Below, in pieces: positions 19,330 to 32,317 of a DNA stretch of 57,327 nucleotides; position 1 is the stretch's first letter; the number at the start of each line of letters is the position of its first letter. The notes below the pieces were generated by a model. That model saw only the letters and a list, made by a program, of their open reading frames with translations, did no database searches and was not told the DNA's origin. Source of the DNA: Neobacillus fumarioli NBRC 102428 (GTDB lineage Bacteria > Bacillota > Bacilli > Bacillales > Cytobacillaceae); assembly GCF_001591485.1 (NCBI RefSeq), contig NZ_BCUZ01000008.1, forward strand, positions 1 through 57,327, read 5' to 3'. Both the position numbers and the translations under genes were made by a program.

Positions 19330-19445
19330 TTGTACCGTAGACAGCAGGTGCGATTTACGCTTAATTTCCTGCCGAGGTAGTGCGATAGAATAGGAATCCT
19401 ATTATTCTGCCTCCATGTCTCGGTTTAGATATGGAGGTTTTTGTT
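19330..19445 (+). promoter_or_regulatory. L10 leader (r-protein autoregulatory RNA) with terminator
   Basis: The 331-bp gap between rplA and rplJ is nearly all leader. A structured region (GACAGCAGG...CCTGCCGAGGTAG) is followed by an 11-bp terminator stem CCTCCATGTCT / AGATATGGAGG at 19410-19437 with a T run. This is the layout of the known L10_leader family, where L10-L7/L12 binding promotes termination. About 125 nt more leader follow before rplJ. Confidence 0.85.
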
Positions 19446-19570
19446 TGGCTAGTCAAAATTTACTCTGTAAATGATGACCGCATGAAATGCGATTACGCCT
19501 CATGAATCGCCTAACACCTGAGTCTTACTATTCCGGTATGAATGTAGACAATTTGCAGGAGGTGTAAAAG

Positions 19571-20071
19571 ATGAGCAGTGCAATTGAAGCTAAAAAACAA
19601 ATTGTTGAAGAGATTGCTGATAAGTTAAAGTCTAGTGTGTCAACAATCGTTGTCGATTATCGTGGCCTTTCTGTTGCTCAAGTAACAGAACTTCGTAAAC
19701 AACTTCGTGAAGCTGGAATCGACTTCAAAGTGTATAAAAACACAATGACTCGCCGTGCTGCTGAAGCTGCCGGCCTTGAAGGATTAAATGATGCCTTAAC
19801 AGGCCCGAATGCGATTGCTTTCAGTACAGAAGATGTTGTTGCACCAGCTAAAATCTTAAGTGAGTTTGCGAAGAAGAATGAAGCTCTTGAGTTAAAAGCA
19901 GGTGTAATCGAAGGAAACGTTGCATCAGTTGAAGAGATTAAAGCTCTTGCTGATCTTCCATCACGCGAAGGCTTGCTTTCTATGTTGCTTAGCGTGCTGC
20001 AAGCTCCTATCCGCAATTTTGCTCTTGCTGCAAAAGCAGTGGCAGACCAAAAGGAAGAACAAGGCGCATAA
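19571..20071 (+). CDS. rplJ: Ribosomal protein L10
   Basis: 166 residues. N-terminal RNA-binding domain ([17 protein letters not shown], about 27-43), C-terminal helix that carries L7/L12 dimers (about 130-166). It forms the base of the ribosomal stalk with L11. The ATG follows AGGAGGTG. It is expected to repress its own operon through the leader described upstream. Confidence 0.97.
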   Translation: MSSAIEAKKQIVEEIADKLKSSVSTIVVDYRGLSVAQVTELRKQLREAGIDFKVYKNTMTRRAAEAAGLEGLNDALTGPNAIAFSTEDVVAPAKILSEFAKKNEALELKAGVIEGNVASVEEIKALADLPSREGLLSMLLSVLQAPIRNFALAAKAVADQKEEQGA

Positions 20072-20124
20072 GTTGACCTTCATCTAAAATCTAATAAATG
20101 AAAAATTAAGGAGGAAAATCAATC

Positions 20125-20490
20125 ATGACGAAAGAACAAATCATTGAAGCAGTTAAAAATATGACTGTTTTAGAACTTAACGATCTTGTAAAAGCAATTG
20201 AAGAAGAATTCGGCGTAACTGCTGCTGCTCCTGTAGCTGTTGTTGGCGGTGCTGCTGGTGGTGCTGCTGCTGAAGAGAAAACAGAATTTGACGTAATCTT
20301 AGCTAGCGCTGGCGACCAAAAAATCAAAGTTATCAAAGTTGTACGTGAAATCACTGGTCTTGGCCTTAAAGAAGCAAAAGACCTTGTTGACAACACTCCA
20401 AAACCAATCAAAGAAGGCGTTTCTAAAGAAGAAGCTGAAGAAATCAAAGGCAAACTTGAAGAAGTTGGAGCTAACGTTGAAGTTAAGTAA
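20125..20490 (+). CDS. rplL: Ribosomal protein L7/L12
   Basis: 121 residues. N-terminal dimerisation helices (1-35), flexible Ala/Gly hinge (about 33-50: repeated [14 protein letters not shown] residues), C-terminal factor-binding domain (55-121) with [12 protein letters not shown]. It recruits elongation factor GTPases. Codon use is strongly biased, as expected for one of the most abundant ribosomal proteins. Followed by a strong terminator. Confidence 0.98.
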   Translation: MTKEQIIEAVKNMTVLELNDLVKAIEEEFGVTAAAPVAVVGGAAGGAAAEEKTEFDVILASAGDQKIKVIKVVREITGLGLKEAKDLVDNTPKPIKEGVSKEEAEEIKGKLEEVGANVEVK

Positions 20491-20498
20491 TAATAAGA

Positions 20499-20527
20499 AA
20501 AAGCTCGCTGTATAAGCGAGCTTTTTT
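20499..20527 (+). terminator. Terminator after rplL
   Basis: 10-bp stem AAAAGCTCGC / GCGAGCTTTT with a 7-nt loop and continuing T run, directly after the rplL stop. Confidence 0.93.
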
Positions 20528-20590
20528 CCACTATCTATATATCCTCGATTCGGTCTTCAATACATGACAATGCTCCGGAGGTGAGTTTTA

Positions 20591-21190
20591 ATGTCTGAAC
20601 ATTACTATTCCCGTACACAAAAAGTTGAAAGTGACCCGAAATATTGGGATTGCACCTTAAGAAACCAGTCATTTCGGTTTAAAACGGATAATGGTGTTTT
20701 TTCAAAACGAGAAGTGGATTTCGGTTCAAGTTTATTAATCGAATCATTTGAACTTCCAGCAGAAGAAGGTCTTATTCTTGATGTGGGCTGTGGTTATGGT
20801 CCAATTGGCTTATCTGTTGCGAAATGTTATTCGAAAAGTTTGGTACATATGATCGATGTGAACGAACGTGCACTTGAATTGGCCAAAGAGAATGCTACTT
20901 TAAATGGAATAGAAAATGTAAAAATCTATGAAAGTGACCGCTTGTTAAATGTATCCGAAACCAATTTTACCGCCATTCTGACAAACCCGCCGATTCGTGC
21001 AGGTAAAAAGATTGTCCATGATATTTTTGAACAAAGTCATCAACATCTTGCGGCGGATGGGGAACTATGGGTGGTTATCCAAAAGAAGCAAGGGGCTCCG
21101 TCGGCACTTGAAAAACTTCAAGAACTATTCGGATATACAGAAACAATGAACAAGGCAAAAGGTTATTTTATTTTCAAGGCAAAAAAGTAG
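20591..21190 (+). CDS. ybxB: YbxB, RsmC-like class I methyltransferase
   Basis: 199 residues. SAM-binding motif I DVGCGYG (64-70), acidic motif near IDVNERALELAKEN, and catalytic NPP (132-134; NPPIRAGK). This is the small-domain form of the RsmC/RlmG rRNA guanine N2-methyltransferase family, lacking the N-terminal pseudo-domain. The substrate is probably rRNA, judged from family and from its place between rplL and rpoB; not proven. It follows the rplL terminator with GGAGGTGAG as ribosome site. Confidence 0.88.
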   Translation: MSEHYYSRTQKVESDPKYWDCTLRNQSFRFKTDNGVFSKREVDFGSSLLIESFELPAEEGLILDVGCGYGPIGLSVAKCYSKSLVHMIDVNERALELAKENATLNGIENVKIYESDRLLNVSETNFTAILTNPPIRAGKKIVHDIFEQSHQHLAADGELWVVIQKKQGAPSALEKLQELFGYTETMNKAKGYFIFKAKK

Positions 21191-21219
21191 TTGACTTAAG
21201 AAAATGTCTGTGTTAGCAT
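21191..21219 (+). promoter_or_regulatory. SigA promoter of rpoB-rpoC
   Basis: TTGACT, 17-bp spacer, TAGCAT, with extended -10 TG (TGT-TAGCAT). The -35 begins at the base after the ybxB stop codon. The leader is about 210 nt and contains the imperfect CCCTTTTC...GGAAAGGG stem (21350-21376) of unknown role. Confidence 0.75.
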
Positions 21220-21434
21220 TATAAAATGCCATCATAGTAATTACCGAATTATTCCTAAAAATGCTTTACCATTTGTATAAAAACGGAATAATAAGGAAAT
21301 GATGACAAAATAATAGACTAAATGTGAAAATGTGGTTTTTTGGAAAAAACCCTTTTCTTTTTGTGTTTTGGAAAGGGCTGCTGCTCTTTCAGATAAATTT
21401 TCACAAATAACGCTTGATTTGAGGGGTGAATCAG

Positions 21435-24400
21435 TTGACAGGTCAACTAGTTCAGTATGGACGACACCGTAAGCGGAGAAGTTACGCACGTATCAGTGAA
21501 GTTTTAGAATTACCAAATCTAATTGAAATCCAAACCTCTTCATATCAGTGGTTTCTTGATGAGGGTTTACGTGAAATGTTTCAGGATATTTCACCAATTG
21601 AAGACTTTACTGGCAACCTTTCATTGGAATTTATTGATTACAGCCTCGGTGAACCAAAGTATACTGTTGAAGAGTCAAAAGAACGGGATGTTACATATTC
21701 TGCACCATTACGAGTAAAAGTACGTCTTGTAAATAAAGAAACAGGTGAAGTAAAAGATCAAGATGTTTTCATGGGTGATTTCCCGTTGATGACAGAGACT
21801 GGCACGTTTGTGATTAATGGTGCTGAACGTGTCATCGTATCGCAATTAGTGCGTAGTCCAAGCGTTTACTTCAATGGAAAAGTTGATAAAAATGGGAAAA
21901 AGGGATTTACAGCTACAGTCATCCCAAACCGCGGCGCTTGGCTGGAATATGAAACAGATGCCAAGGACGTTGTCTATGTCAGAATCGATCGTACTCGAAA
22001 ACTTCCTGTTACGGTTCTTTTGCGTGCGCTCGGATTTGGCTCTGATCAAGAAATCATTGATTTGATTGGGGATAATGAGTATCTTCGCAATACGCTTGAA
22101 AAGGATAATACCGAAGGCATAGATAAAGCATTGCTTGAAATTTACGAGCGTCTTCGTCCTGGTGAACCTCCAACTGTTGAAAATGCCAGAAGCTTACTGA
22201 TTTCCCGGTTTTTCGATCCTAAACGCTATGACCTTGCAAGCGTAGGGCGCTATAAAATAAATAAAAAGCTTCATATTAAAAATCGCTTGTTTAATCAGCG
22301 CTTGGCAGAATCACTTGCTGATCCGGAAACAGGCGAAATCATTGCTGAAAAAGGAACGATTTTGGACAGGAGAACACTTGACAAAATTCTACCTGCCCTT
22401 GAGAAGAATATTAACTTTAAAAGCTATAACCCAGTCGGCGGTGTAGTGGAAGAAGAAATTATTCTCCAAGGCATTAAAATTTATGCTCCTGGCGATGAAA
22501 ATGAAAAAGTTATCAATGTATTGGGAAATGCCTATGTAGCAGAACCGATTAAGAATATTACACCTGCTGATATTATTGCATCGATTAGCTATTTCTTTAA
22601 CTTGCTTCATGGGGTTGGAGATACGGACGATATTGATCATTTGGGGAACAGACGCCTTCGTTCTGTTGGTGAATTGCTGCAGAACCAGTTCCGAATCGGA
22701 TTATCGCGGATGGAGCGTGTTGTTCGGGAAAGAATGTCCATTCAGGATACGGCAACTATTACTCCTCAGCAATTAATTAATATTCGTCCAGTCATCGCTT
22801 CCATTAAGGAATTTTTTGGAAGTTCACAGTTATCTCAATTTATGGATCAAACCAATCCGCTTGCAGAATTAACGCATAAGCGGCGGCTTTCTGCACTGGG
22901 TCCTGGTGGTTTAACACGCGAACGTGCGGGATTTGAGGTTCGTGACGTTCACTACTCACACTATGGCCGGATGTGTCCAATTGAAACACCGGAAGGTCCA
23001 AACATTGGTTTGATTAACTCTTTATCCACTTATGCAAAAGTAAATCGCTTTGGTTTTATTGAAACACCATACCGCCGGGTGGATCCGGATACCGGAAAGG
23101 TTACAAACCGTATTGACTATTTAACAGCGGATGAAGAAGATAATTATGTTGTAGCACAGGCAAATGTACGGCTCGATGAGGATGGGTCGTTCCTGGATGA
23201 GGAAGTTGTTGCCCGTTTCCGCGGTGAGAATACTGTTGTAAAACGCGATAGGGTTGACTATATGGACGTATCGCCGAAACAGGTTGTTTCTGCTGCAACG
23301 GCTTGTATTCCGTTCCTTGAAAACGATGACTCTAACCGTGCCTTGATGGGAGCAAACATGCAGCGCCAGGCTGTTCCGTTAATGCAGCCGGAAGCGCCGA
23401 TCGTTGGAACTGGTATGGAGCACGTATCCGGTAAAGACTCCGGTGCAGCTGTTATTTGCAAACATGATGGGATTGTTGAACATGTTGAAGCTCGAGAAAT
23501 TTGGGTACGCCGTGTGAAAGAAATAGACGGCCAAGAAGTAAAAGGCGATCTTGATAAATATCGGATGTTAAAATTTGTTCGTTCCAATCAAGGAACATGC
23601 TATAATCAACGTCCGATTGTTAAGGTTGGAGATCGTGTAGTAAAAGGTGAAATTCTCGCCGATGGTCCGTCCATGGAACTAGGGGAATTGGCTCTTGGCC
23701 GCAACGTACTTGTAGCATTTATGACCTGGGACGGTTATAACTACGAAGATGCGATTATTATGAGTGAACGTCTTGTAAAAGACGATGTATATACTTCTAT
23801 TCACATTGAAGAATATGAATCCGAGTCACGTGATACGAAACTTGGACCGGAAGAAATTACCCGTGATATTCCGAATGTCGGTGAAGACGCATTGAAGAAT
23901 TTGGATGAACGCGGAATTGTCCGTATTGGTGCCGAAGTAAAAGATGGTGACTTGCTTGTTGGGAAAGTAACACCAAAAGGGGTAACAGAGCTTACTGCGG
24001 AAGAACGGCTTCTTCACGCGATATTTGGCGAAAAGGCTCGCGAAGTTCGTGACACTTCACTAAGGGTTCCGCATGGTGGAGGAGGAATTGTTCACGATGT
24101 GAAAGTATTTAACCGTGAAGATGGTGACGAACTGCCTCCGGGTGTAAACCAGTTAGTCCGCGTTTATATTGTCCAGAAACGGAAGATCCACCAAGGGGAT
24201 AAGATGGCTGGACGTCACGGAAATAAAGGGGTAATCTCAAGGATTTTACCTGAAGAGGATATGCCATTCCTGCCGGATGGCACACCTGTGGACATCATGT
24301 TAAACCCACTTGGGGTTCCTTCTAGGATGAATATCGGACAGGTGTTGGAGCTTCATCTGGGCATGGCCGCAAGGAAACTAGGGATTCACGTGGCAACTCC

Positions 24401-24995
24401 GGTATTTGACGGTGCCCGTGAAGAAGACGTTTGGGGAACGATTGAAGAAGCCGGAATGGACAGCGATGCCAAAACGGTTCTATACGATGGCCGTACCGGT
24501 GAACCATTTGATAACCGTGTATCTGTTGGGATTATGTATATGATTAAATTGGCCCACATGGTTGATGATAAATTGCATGCCCGTTCGACAGGACCATACT
24601 CACTTGTTACGCAGCAGCCACTTGGCGGTAAAGCGCAATTTGGCGGCCAACGATTTGGTGAGATGGAGGTTTGGGCGCTTGAAGCCTATGGTGCAGCTTA
24701 CACTCTTCAAGAAATTCTTACAGTCAAGTCAGATGATGTTGTAGGCCGTGTGAAAACATATGAAGCTATTGTGAAAGGCGAAAATGTACCAGAACCAGGT
24801 GTACCTGAATCGTTCAAGGTATTAATCAAAGAACTTCAAAGTCTTGGTATGGATGTAAAGATTCTTTCTGGCGATGAAGAAGAAATTGAAATGCGCGATT
24901 TGGAAGACGAAGAAGATTTACAGCAAGTCGACACATTAAATATTGTTCCTGAAGCACAAGCTCTTGAATCTGAAAAAGTAGGATCAAAAGAGTAG
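21435..24995 (+). CDS. rpoB: RpoB, RNA polymerase beta subunit
   Basis: Start TTG 21435, 5-6 nt after GAGGGGTGA, giving [16 protein letters not shown] and 1186 residues. A GTG at 21426 overlaps the ribosome site. All beta-subunit regions are present. The rifampicin-binding region (about 462-500, [11 protein letters not shown] then [13 protein letters not shown]) has wild-type Gln, Asp, His481 and Ser, predicting sensitivity. Acidic C-terminal tail ([15 protein letters not shown]). First gene of the rpoBC operon; the catalytic core partner RpoC follows after 39 bp. Confidence 0.98.
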   Translation: MTGQLVQYGRHRKRRSYARISEVLELPNLIEIQTSSYQWFLDEGLREMFQDISPIEDFTGNLSLEFIDYSLGEPKYTVEESKERDVTYSAPLRVKVRLVNKETGEVKDQDVFMGDFPLMTETGTFVINGAERVIVSQLVRSPSVYFNGKVDKNGKKGFTATVIPNRGAWLEYETDAKDVVYVRIDRTRKLPVTVLLRALGFGSDQEIIDLIGDNEYLRNTLEKDNTEGIDKALLEIYERLRPGEPPTVENARSLLISRFFDPKRYDLASVGRYKINKKLHIKNRLFNQRLAESLADPETGEIIAEKGTILDRRTLDKILPALEKNINFKSYNPVGGVVEEEIILQGIKIYAPGDENEKVINVLGNAYVAEPIKNITPADIIASISYFFNLLHGVGDTDDIDHLGNRRLRSVGELLQNQFRIGLSRMERVVRERMSIQDTATITPQQLINIRPVIASIKEFFGSSQLSQFMDQTNPLAELTHKRRLSALGPGGLTRERAGFEVRDVHYSHYGRMCPIETPEGPNIGLINSLSTYAKVNRFGFIETPYRRVDPDTGKVTNRIDYLTADEEDNYVVAQANVRLDEDGSFLDEEVVARFRGENTVVKRDRVDYMDVSPKQVVSAATACIPFLENDDSNRALMGANMQRQAVPLMQPEAPIVGTGMEHVSGKDSGAAVICKHDGIVEHVEAREIWVRRVKEIDGQEVKGDLDKYRMLKFVRSNQGTCYNQRPIVKVGDRVVKGEILADGPSMELGELALGRNVLVAFMTWDGYNYEDAIIMSERLVKDDVYTSIHIEEYESESRDTKLGPEEITRDIPNVGEDALKNLDERGIVRIGAEVKDGDLLVGKVTPKGVTELTAEERLLHAIFGEKAREVRDTSLRVPHGGGGIVHDVKVFNREDGDELPPGVNQLVRVYIVQKRKIHQGDKMAGRHGNKGVISRILPEEDMPFLPDGTPVDIMLNPLGVPSRMNIGQVLELHLGMAARKLGIHVATPVFDGAREEDVWGTIEEAGMDSDAKTVLYDGRTGEPFDNRVSVGIMYMIKLAHMVDDKLHARSTGPYSLVTQQPLGGKAQFGGQRFGEMEVWALEAYGAAYTLQEILTVKSDDVVGRVKTYEAIVKGENVPEPGVPESFKVLIKELQSLGMDVKILSGDEEEIEMRDLEDEEDLQQVDTLNIVPEAQALESEKVGSKE

Positions 24996-25034
24996 AAAAG
25001 GGAAAACCTGGAGATCGAAAGGGAGGTACGCCCC

Positions 25035-28000
25035 TTGCTGGACGTTAATAATTTTGAGTATATGAAAATTGGTCTTGCTTCCCCGGATAAAATCCGCTCG
25101 TGGTCTTATGGAGAAGTAAAGAAACCTGAAACCATTAACTATCGTACGTTAAAGCCTGAGAAAGACGGTTTATTCTGTGAAAGAATTTTCGGACCGACTA
25201 AAGATTGGGAGTGTCATTGCGGGAAATACAAGCGTGTTCGTTACAAAGGCGTCGTTTGTGACCGCTGTGGAGTAGAAGTAACCCGTGCGAAAGTTCGTCG
25301 CGAGCGAATGGGACATATTGAATTGGCAGCTCCCGTATCTCATATTTGGTATTTTAAAGGAATTCCAAGCCGGATGGGACTTGTTTTAGACATGTCCCCC
25401 CGTGCATTGGAGGAGATCATTTACTTTGCCTCCTATGTAGTAACGGAATCCGGAGATACAGCGCTGGAGAAGAAACAGCTTTTATCTGAGAAGGAATACC
25501 GTGCATATCGCGAAAAGTACGGCAACAAATTCCAAGCTTCTATGGGGGCGGAAGCCATTAAAAAGCTTCTTTCCGATATTGACTTGGATAAAGAAGTGGA
25601 TATTTTAAAAGAAGAATTAAAGACTGCACAAGGCCAGCGCCGCACCCGTGCAATTAAGCGCCTTGAAGTACTGGAGGCCTTCCGTAATTCTGGAAATGAG
25701 CCGTCATGGATGGTTCTTGATGTACTTCCGGTTATTCCGCCGGAACTGCGTCCAATGGTGCAATTGGACGGCGGTAGATTTGCAACATCAGACTTAAATG
25801 ATCTTTACCGCCGGGTGATTAATCGGAACAACCGCTTAAAACGGTTATTAGACCTTGGAGCTCCAAGCATTATTGTCCAAAACGAAAAACGGATGCTGCA
25901 GGAAGCGGTTGATGCGTTGATTGATAACGGTCGCCGCGGCCGTCCGGTAACAGGTCCTGGCAACCGTCCGTTAAAGTCGCTTTCTCATATGTTAAAAGGA
26001 AAGCAAGGACGTTTCCGCCAAAACTTGCTTGGTAAACGGGTAGACTATTCTGGCCGTTCGGTTATTGTAGTTGGACCATATTTAAAAATGTATCAATGCG
26101 GCCTGCCAAAAGAAATGGCGCTTGAGCTATTTAAGCCGTTTGTAATGAAAGAACTTGTCGAAAAAGGTTTGGCACACAATATCAAATCGGCAAAGCGGAA
26201 AATTGAAAGAGTATCGCCTGATGTTTGGGATGTGCTTGAAGACGTCATTAAAGAACATCCTGTTCTTTTAAACCGTGCGCCTACGCTGCACAGATTGGGA
26301 ATTCAAGCATTTGAACCAACGCTTGTTGAAGGGCGTGCAATCCGTCTACACCCACTGGTATGTACAGCATACAATGCGGACTTTGACGGCGACCAAATGG
26401 CGGTTCACGTTCCTCTTTCATCAGAAGCACAAGCGGAAGCACGGTTGTTAATGCTTGCTGCTCAAAATATTTTGAACCCTAAAGATGGAAAACCGGTTGT
26501 TACTCCTTCACAGGATATGGTACTGGGTAACTATTATCTAACTTTAGAAAGAGAAGGCGCGATCGGTGAAGGAATGATTTTTAAAGATACGAACGAAGCT
26601 CTTTTGGCTTATCAGAACGGTTATGTTCATTTCCATACCCGGATTGCTGTTCATGCTGGTTCATTACAAAATGAAACCTTCACAGAAGAGCAAAATAATC
26701 AATTGTTAATTACTACGGTTGGAAAGCTGATCTTTAATGAGATTTTGCCAAAATCATTCCCTTACATTAATGAACCGACAAAAGACAATTTAGAAGTCAA
26801 AACACCTGAGAAGTATTTTGTTTCCAAAGGGGAAGACGTACGGGCGAAAATTAAATCAATGCCATTAGTTGAGCCGTTTAAAAAGAAAATCCTTGGAAAT
26901 ATCATTGCAGAAGTATTCAAGCGTTTCAAAATTACGGAAACTTCAAAAATGCTGGACCGCATGAAGGATTTAGGCTTTAAATATTCAACGAAAGCCGGTA
27001 TTACAGTTGGTGTAGCCGATATCGTTGTCCTTGGTGAAAAACAGCAAATTCTGCAAGAAGCACAAGCAAAAGTTGATAATGTAACGAAACAATTCCGCCG
27101 AGGTCTTATTACGGAAGATGAGCGTTATGATCGTGTCATCTCTATTTGGAGCCAGGCGAAGGATACAATTCAAGGACGCTTGATGCAATCCTTGAATAAA
27201 ACAAACCCAATTTTTATGATGAGTGATTCTGGTGCCCGCGGTAACGCATCTAACTTTACACAACTTGCTGGTATGCGTGGACTAATGGCAAACCCAGCCG
27301 GCCGGATTATTGAATTACCAATTAAATCAAGTTTCCGTGAAGGCTTGACCGTATTAGAGTACTTTATCTCTACTCACGGTGCACGTAAAGGTCTTGCTGA
27401 TACAGCTCTTAAAACAGCTGACTCAGGGTACCTAACCCGCCGACTCGTCGACGTTGCACAGGATGTTATTGTACGTGAAGATGATTGCGGAACGGACCGC
27501 GGGTTTACGATCCGTGCATTAAAAGACGGAACAGAAATCATTGAGTCATTAGAAGAACGGTTAATTGGCCGTTATGCTCGAAACACAATTAAACATCCAG
27601 AAACACATGAAGTTCTTGTTGAAGAAAATGAGCTGATTACCGAAGATATTGCCGGCGCTATTGTCGCTGCAGGTATTGAAGAAGTGAAAATCCGTTCAGC
27701 ATTCACATGTAATACCCGTCATGGTGTATGTAAAAAGTGCTACGGCCGCAACCTGGCAACTGGCCAAGAGGTAGAAGTGGGCGAAGCAGTTGGGATTATC
27801 GCTGCACAATCAATCGGAGAACCGGGCACACAGCTTACGATGCGGACGTTCCACACAGGCGGTGTAGCTGGAGACGATATCACTCAAGGTTTGCCGCGTA
27901 TCCAAGAAATTTTTGAGGCGCGTAACCCTAAAGGGCAAGCCGTTATTTCGGAAATCGACGGTGTCGTGGTTGGCATTAACGAAGGCCGTGACCGTCAGCA

Positions 28001-28634
28001 TGAAATTGTGATCCAGGGTGAAGTTGAGTCTCGTACTTATAGTGCTCCATATACTGCACGTTTAAAAGTGGGTGTAGGTGATCGTGTTGAACGGGGGCAA
28101 GAGCTTACAGAAGGTTCAATAGACCCGAAGGAATTAATCAAGGTAAAAGACGTTACGTCTGTTCAAGAATACTTGCTGCGTGAAGTTCAAAAGGTATACC
28201 GAATGCAGGGGGTAGAGATTGGCGACAAACACGTCGAAGTGATGGTTCGGCAGATGCTGCGTAAGATTCGTGTCGTTGATGCAGGAGAAACAGATGTACT
28301 TCCTGGTACATTGTTGGATATTCATCAGTTTACAGATGCGAATGAAAAAGCTCTGTTATCAGGGAAAATGCCAGCAACCGGACGTCCGGTCTTACTTGGA
28401 ATTACCAAAGCATCGTTGGAAACAGATTCGTTCTTGTCTGCAGCATCCTTCCAAGAAACAACAAGAGTTCTTACCGATGCTGCAATTAAAGGTAAGCGTG
28501 ATGAATTACTCGGCTTAAAAGAAAATGTAATCATCGGTAAGCTGGTACCAGCCGGAACAGGAATGCAGCGTTATCGTAAAGCAGAACCTGTACTCCGTGA
28601 TACAACTTCCGAAGAAACAGTAACGGTAGAGTAA
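25035..28634 (+). CDS. rpoC: RpoC, RNA polymerase beta' subunit
   Basis: 1199 residues from TTG 25035, 8-9 nt after GGGAGG; the N terminus [20 protein letters not shown] matches Bacillus. N-terminal zinc finger ([21 protein letters not shown]), active-site NADFDGD (447-453) holding the catalytic Mg2+, trigger loop near [21 protein letters not shown], and a second zinc site ([15 protein letters not shown]). Like rpoB, it starts with TTG. Followed by a terminator. Confidence 0.98.
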   Translation: MLDVNNFEYMKIGLASPDKIRSWSYGEVKKPETINYRTLKPEKDGLFCERIFGPTKDWECHCGKYKRVRYKGVVCDRCGVEVTRAKVRRERMGHIELAAPVSHIWYFKGIPSRMGLVLDMSPRALEEIIYFASYVVTESGDTALEKKQLLSEKEYRAYREKYGNKFQASMGAEAIKKLLSDIDLDKEVDILKEELKTAQGQRRTRAIKRLEVLEAFRNSGNEPSWMVLDVLPVIPPELRPMVQLDGGRFATSDLNDLYRRVINRNNRLKRLLDLGAPSIIVQNEKRMLQEAVDALIDNGRRGRPVTGPGNRPLKSLSHMLKGKQGRFRQNLLGKRVDYSGRSVIVVGPYLKMYQCGLPKEMALELFKPFVMKELVEKGLAHNIKSAKRKIERVSPDVWDVLEDVIKEHPVLLNRAPTLHRLGIQAFEPTLVEGRAIRLHPLVCTAYNADFDGDQMAVHVPLSSEAQAEARLLMLAAQNILNPKDGKPVVTPSQDMVLGNYYLTLEREGAIGEGMIFKDTNEALLAYQNGYVHFHTRIAVHAGSLQNETFTEEQNNQLLITTVGKLIFNEILPKSFPYINEPTKDNLEVKTPEKYFVSKGEDVRAKIKSMPLVEPFKKKILGNIIAEVFKRFKITETSKMLDRMKDLGFKYSTKAGITVGVADIVVLGEKQQILQEAQAKVDNVTKQFRRGLITEDERYDRVISIWSQAKDTIQGRLMQSLNKTNPIFMMSDSGARGNASNFTQLAGMRGLMANPAGRIIELPIKSSFREGLTVLEYFISTHGARKGLADTALKTADSGYLTRRLVDVAQDVIVREDDCGTDRGFTIRALKDGTEIIESLEERLIGRYARNTIKHPETHEVLVEENELITEDIAGAIVAAGIEEVKIRSAFTCNTRHGVCKKCYGRNLATGQEVEVGEAVGIIAAQSIGEPGTQLTMRTFHTGGVAGDDITQGLPRIQEIFEARNPKGQAVISEIDGVVVGINEGRDRQHEIVIQGEVESRTYSAPYTARLKVGVGDRVERGQELTEGSIDPKELIKVKDVTSVQEYLLREVQKVYRMQGVEIGDKHVEVMVRQMLRKIRVVDAGETDVLPGTLLDIHQFTDANEKALLSGKMPATGRPVLLGITKASLETDSFLSAASFQETTRVLTDAAIKGKRDELLGLKENVIIGKLVPAGTGMQRYRKAEPVLRDTTSEETVTVE

Positions 28635-28645
28635 TTTAATAAGAT

Positions 28646-28677
28646 GCGGTATCTGCGCTTATGCAGATACCGCTTTT
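28646..28677 (+). terminator. Terminator after rpoC
   Basis: Perfect 11-bp stem GCGGTATCTGC / GCAGATACCGC, 6-nt loop, then TTTT. The T run is short but the stem is strong. Confidence 0.85.
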
Positions 28678-28698
28678 AAAAAAAGAACAAAAGTTTTG

Positions 28699-28727
28699 TT
28701 GACTTTGAATTATGAAGATGGTAATAT
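28699..28727 (+). promoter_or_regulatory. SigA promoter of the str operon
   Basis: TTGACT, 17-bp spacer, TAATAT, with extended -10 TG (TGG-TAATAT). It serves rplGB-rpsL-rpsG-fusA. Confidence 0.85.
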
Positions 28728-28771
28728 ATCAAAGGTGCTCCTATACAACTGATACTTTGGAGGATATCATC

Positions 28772-29020
28772 ATGTCTTATGAAAAAGTATTACAAGCACA
28801 AAAGATTGTCATAGGAACAAAACAAACAGTAAAAGCACTAAACCAGGGAATTGTGGAAGAGTTGATCATCGCTGATGATGCCGATGCCAAACTTACGGCA
28901 AGTGCAGTTGAAAAAGCGAACGAACTTGAAATTCCTGTCCATCATGTGGATTCTATGAAGAAATTGGGTAAAGCATGTGGAATTGCTGTAGGTGCTGCAA
29001 CTGTTGCCATTATCCGTTAA
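28772..29020 (+). CDS. rplGB: YbxF/L7Ae-family K-turn RNA-binding protein
   Basis: Start ATG 28772, after GGAGG; the longer in-frame reading from 28712 overlaps the promoter. 82 residues, the size of B. subtilis YbxF. L7Ae/L30e fold with NQG-type RNA contact region ([17 protein letters not shown]) and the C-terminal [13 protein letters not shown]. It binds kink-turn RNA in vitro; its ribosomal role in Bacillus is unclear. It opens the str operon. Confidence 0.95.
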   Translation: MSYEKVLQAQKIVIGTKQTVKALNQGIVEELIIADDADAKLTASAVEKANELEIPVHHVDSMKKLGKACGIAVGAATVAIIR

Positions 29021-29121
29021 AAACTGTTTTTGTAGAACGAACAGTCTGCAAAAACTTTGTTTTTGCCCAAAAATGAACCACCTGGATGTGTGGGCTTAAC
29101 AAAAACGAAGGGAGGAAATAA

Positions 29122-29547
<426 letters not shown>

Positions 29548-29557
29548 TTAATACTAA

Positions 29558-30058
<501 letters not shown>

Positions 30059-30106
30059 TTTAACCTTCAAAATAAAAACTTTCATACTAGGAAGGAGAAA
30101 GACCCA

Positions 30107-32188
30107 ATGGCAAGAGAGTTCTCCTTAGAAAACACTCGCAATATTGGTATCATGGCTCACATTGATGCCGGTAAAACAACGACCACTGAGCGTATCCTTT
30201 ATTACACTGGTAAAATCCATAAAATCGGTGAAACTCACGAGGGTGCGTCTCAGATGGACTGGATGGAGCAGGAACAAGAACGCGGGATCACAATCACCTC
30301 TGCTGCAACAACTGCACAATGGAAAGGTCACCGTGTTAACATCATCGACACTCCAGGACACGTAGACTTCACGGTTGAAGTTGAACGCTCTCTTCGTGTA
30401 TTGGATGGGGCCGTTGCTGTACTCGATGCTCAATCCGGTGTTGAGCCGCAAACAGAAACAGTTTGGCGCCAAGCTACAACTTACGGCGTACCAAGGGTTG
30501 TTTTTGTTAATAAGATGGACAAGATTGGTGCGGACTTCTTATATTCTGTTAAAACATTACATGAACGTCTGCAAGCAAATGCTCATCCAATTCAGCTACC
30601 AATAGGTGCTGAAGATCAATTCCAAGCTATCATTGATTTAGTAGAAATGAAAGCTTATTTCTATACAAATGATCTTGGAACAGATATCGAAGTGAAAGAA
30701 ATTCCTGAAGAGTATCAGGCTCAAGCTGAAGAATACCGTGAAAAGTTAATTGAAGCAGTCGCTGAACTTGATGAAGAATTGATGGAAAAATACCTTGGCG
30801 GCGAAGAAATTACAAATGAAGAGTTGAAAGCTGCCATCCGTAAAGGGACCGTTAATGTCGAATTCTATCCAGTACTTTGCGGTTCTGCCTTCAAAAACAA
30901 AGGTGTTCAATTGATGCTCGATGCTGTAATCGATTATCTTCCATCACCACTAGATGTACCTTCCATTAAAGGTCATGTACCAGGTGATGAAGAGGAAATC
31001 GTAGAACGTCATTCCAGTGACGATCAGCCGTTTGCAGCACTTGCATTTAAGGTAATGACAGACCCTTATGTTGGTAAATTGACATTCTTCCGCGTTTACT
31101 CTGGTACTTTAGAGTCAGGTTCATATGTTCAAAACTCCACTAAAGGTAAACGTGAACGTATTGGTCGTATCTTACAGATGCACGCAAACCACCGTCAAGA
31201 AATCTCAAAGGTTTATGCCGGTGATATTGCAGCAGCAGTAGGTTTAAAAGATACAACTACCGGCGATACTCTATGTGATGACAAAAACCTCGTGATCTTA
31301 GAGTCTATGCAGTTCCCTGAACCGGTTATTCAGTTATCTGTTGAACCAAAATCAAAAGCAGACCAAGACAAAATGTCAACTGCATTACAAAAACTACAGG
31401 AAGAAGATCCGACATTCCGTGCTCACACAGATCCGGAAACAGGTCAAACGATCATCGCTGGTATGGGTGAACTTCACCTTGATATCATCGTTGACCGTAT
31501 GCGCCGCGAATTCAAGGTTGAAGCAAACGTTGGTGCACCGCAGGTTGCCTATCGCGAAACGTTCCGTACATCTGCTCAAGTTCAAGGTAAGTTTGCTCGT
31601 CAATCCGGTGGACGCGGACAATACGGTGATGTTTGGATTGAATTCTCGCCTAACGAAGAAGGTAAAGGCTTCGAATTTGAAAATGCAATTGTCGGTGGTG
31701 TTGTTCCACGTGAATACATCCCAGCAGTTGAAGCCGGTTTAAAAGATGCTATGGAACGTGGGGTTCTTGCCGGATATCCAATGGTTGATATTAAGGCGAA
31801 ACTATTTGATGGTTCATACCACGATGTCGACTCCTCTGAAATGGCGTTTAAGATTGCCGCATCTCTAGCACTAAAGGCAGCAGCAGCAAAATGTCAACCT
31901 GTTCTTCTTGAACCGGTTATGCGGGTGGAAGTAGTTATTCCTGAAGAATATCTTGGCGATATTATGGGACAAATTACAGCACGCCGCGGACGTGTTGAAG
32001 GTATGGAAGCTCGCGGTAATGCCCAGGTTGTTCGCGCTATGGTGCCGCTATCAGAAATGTTTGGCTATGCTACAGCACTTCGTTCAAGCACCCAAGGTCG
32101 CGGTGTATTCACTATGCACTTCGATCACTATGAAGAAGTACCAAAATCCATTTCTGATGAAATTATCAAAAAAAATAAAGGTGAATAA
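30107..32188 (+). CDS. fusA: Elongation factor G
   Basis: 693 residues. P-loop AHIDAGKTT (about 17-25), switch I around [19 protein letters not shown] and [11 protein letters not shown]-motifs, then domains II-V. It catalyses translocation and, with RRF, ribosome recycling. The fusidic-acid-contact residues look wild type. AAGGAG ribosome site. Gap of 129 bp to tuf, which has its own promoter. Confidence 0.98.
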   Translation: MAREFSLENTRNIGIMAHIDAGKTTTTERILYYTGKIHKIGETHEGASQMDWMEQEQERGITITSAATTAQWKGHRVNIIDTPGHVDFTVEVERSLRVLDGAVAVLDAQSGVEPQTETVWRQATTYGVPRVVFVNKMDKIGADFLYSVKTLHERLQANAHPIQLPIGAEDQFQAIIDLVEMKAYFYTNDLGTDIEVKEIPEEYQAQAEEYREKLIEAVAELDEELMEKYLGGEEITNEELKAAIRKGTVNVEFYPVLCGSAFKNKGVQLMLDAVIDYLPSPLDVPSIKGHVPGDEEEIVERHSSDDQPFAALAFKVMTDPYVGKLTFFRVYSGTLESGSYVQNSTKGKRERIGRILQMHANHRQEISKVYAGDIAAAVGLKDTTTGDTLCDDKNLVILESMQFPEPVIQLSVEPKSKADQDKMSTALQKLQEEDPTFRAHTDPETGQTIIAGMGELHLDIIVDRMRREFKVEANVGAPQVAYRETFRTSAQVQGKFARQSGGRGQYGDVWIEFSPNEEGKGFEFENAIVGGVVPREYIPAVEAGLKDAMERGVLAGYPMVDIKAKLFDGSYHDVDSSEMAFKIAASLALKAAAAKCQPVLLEPVMRVEVVIPEEYLGDIMGQITARRGRVEGMEARGNAQVVRAMVPLSEMFGYATALRSSTQGRGVFTMHFDHYEEVPKSISDEIIKKNKGE

Positions 32189-32217
32189 TTGATTTTCACC
32201 ATTCTTTAAAGTATAAC
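32189..32217 (+). promoter_or_regulatory. SigA promoter of tuf
   Basis: TTGATT, 17-bp spacer, TATAAC, starting directly after the fusA stop. It allows EF-Tu to be made in excess over the str operon. Confidence 0.75.
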
Positions 32218-32232
32218 TACTTATGTAAGAAT

Positions 32233-32270
32233 GGAAACTGTTAAAGGCGCCTTGACGTCTAACAGTTTCC
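32233..32270 (+). other. Hairpin in the tuf leader
   Basis: Perfect 11-bp inverted repeat GGAAACTGTTA / TAACAGTTTCC around a 16-nt loop, between the tuf promoter and ribosome site. There is no T run, so it is more likely an mRNA stabiliser or processing site than a terminator. Confidence 0.6.
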
Positions 32271-32317
32271 GCTTAAATATATACTTAACCTTTTAATCCA
32301 AAGGAGGATATTTTAAA

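Noticed and set aside
20106-20531. 141-codon minus-strand frame over rplL
   Set aside because: Mirror of the strongly biased codon use of rplL; no start signals.
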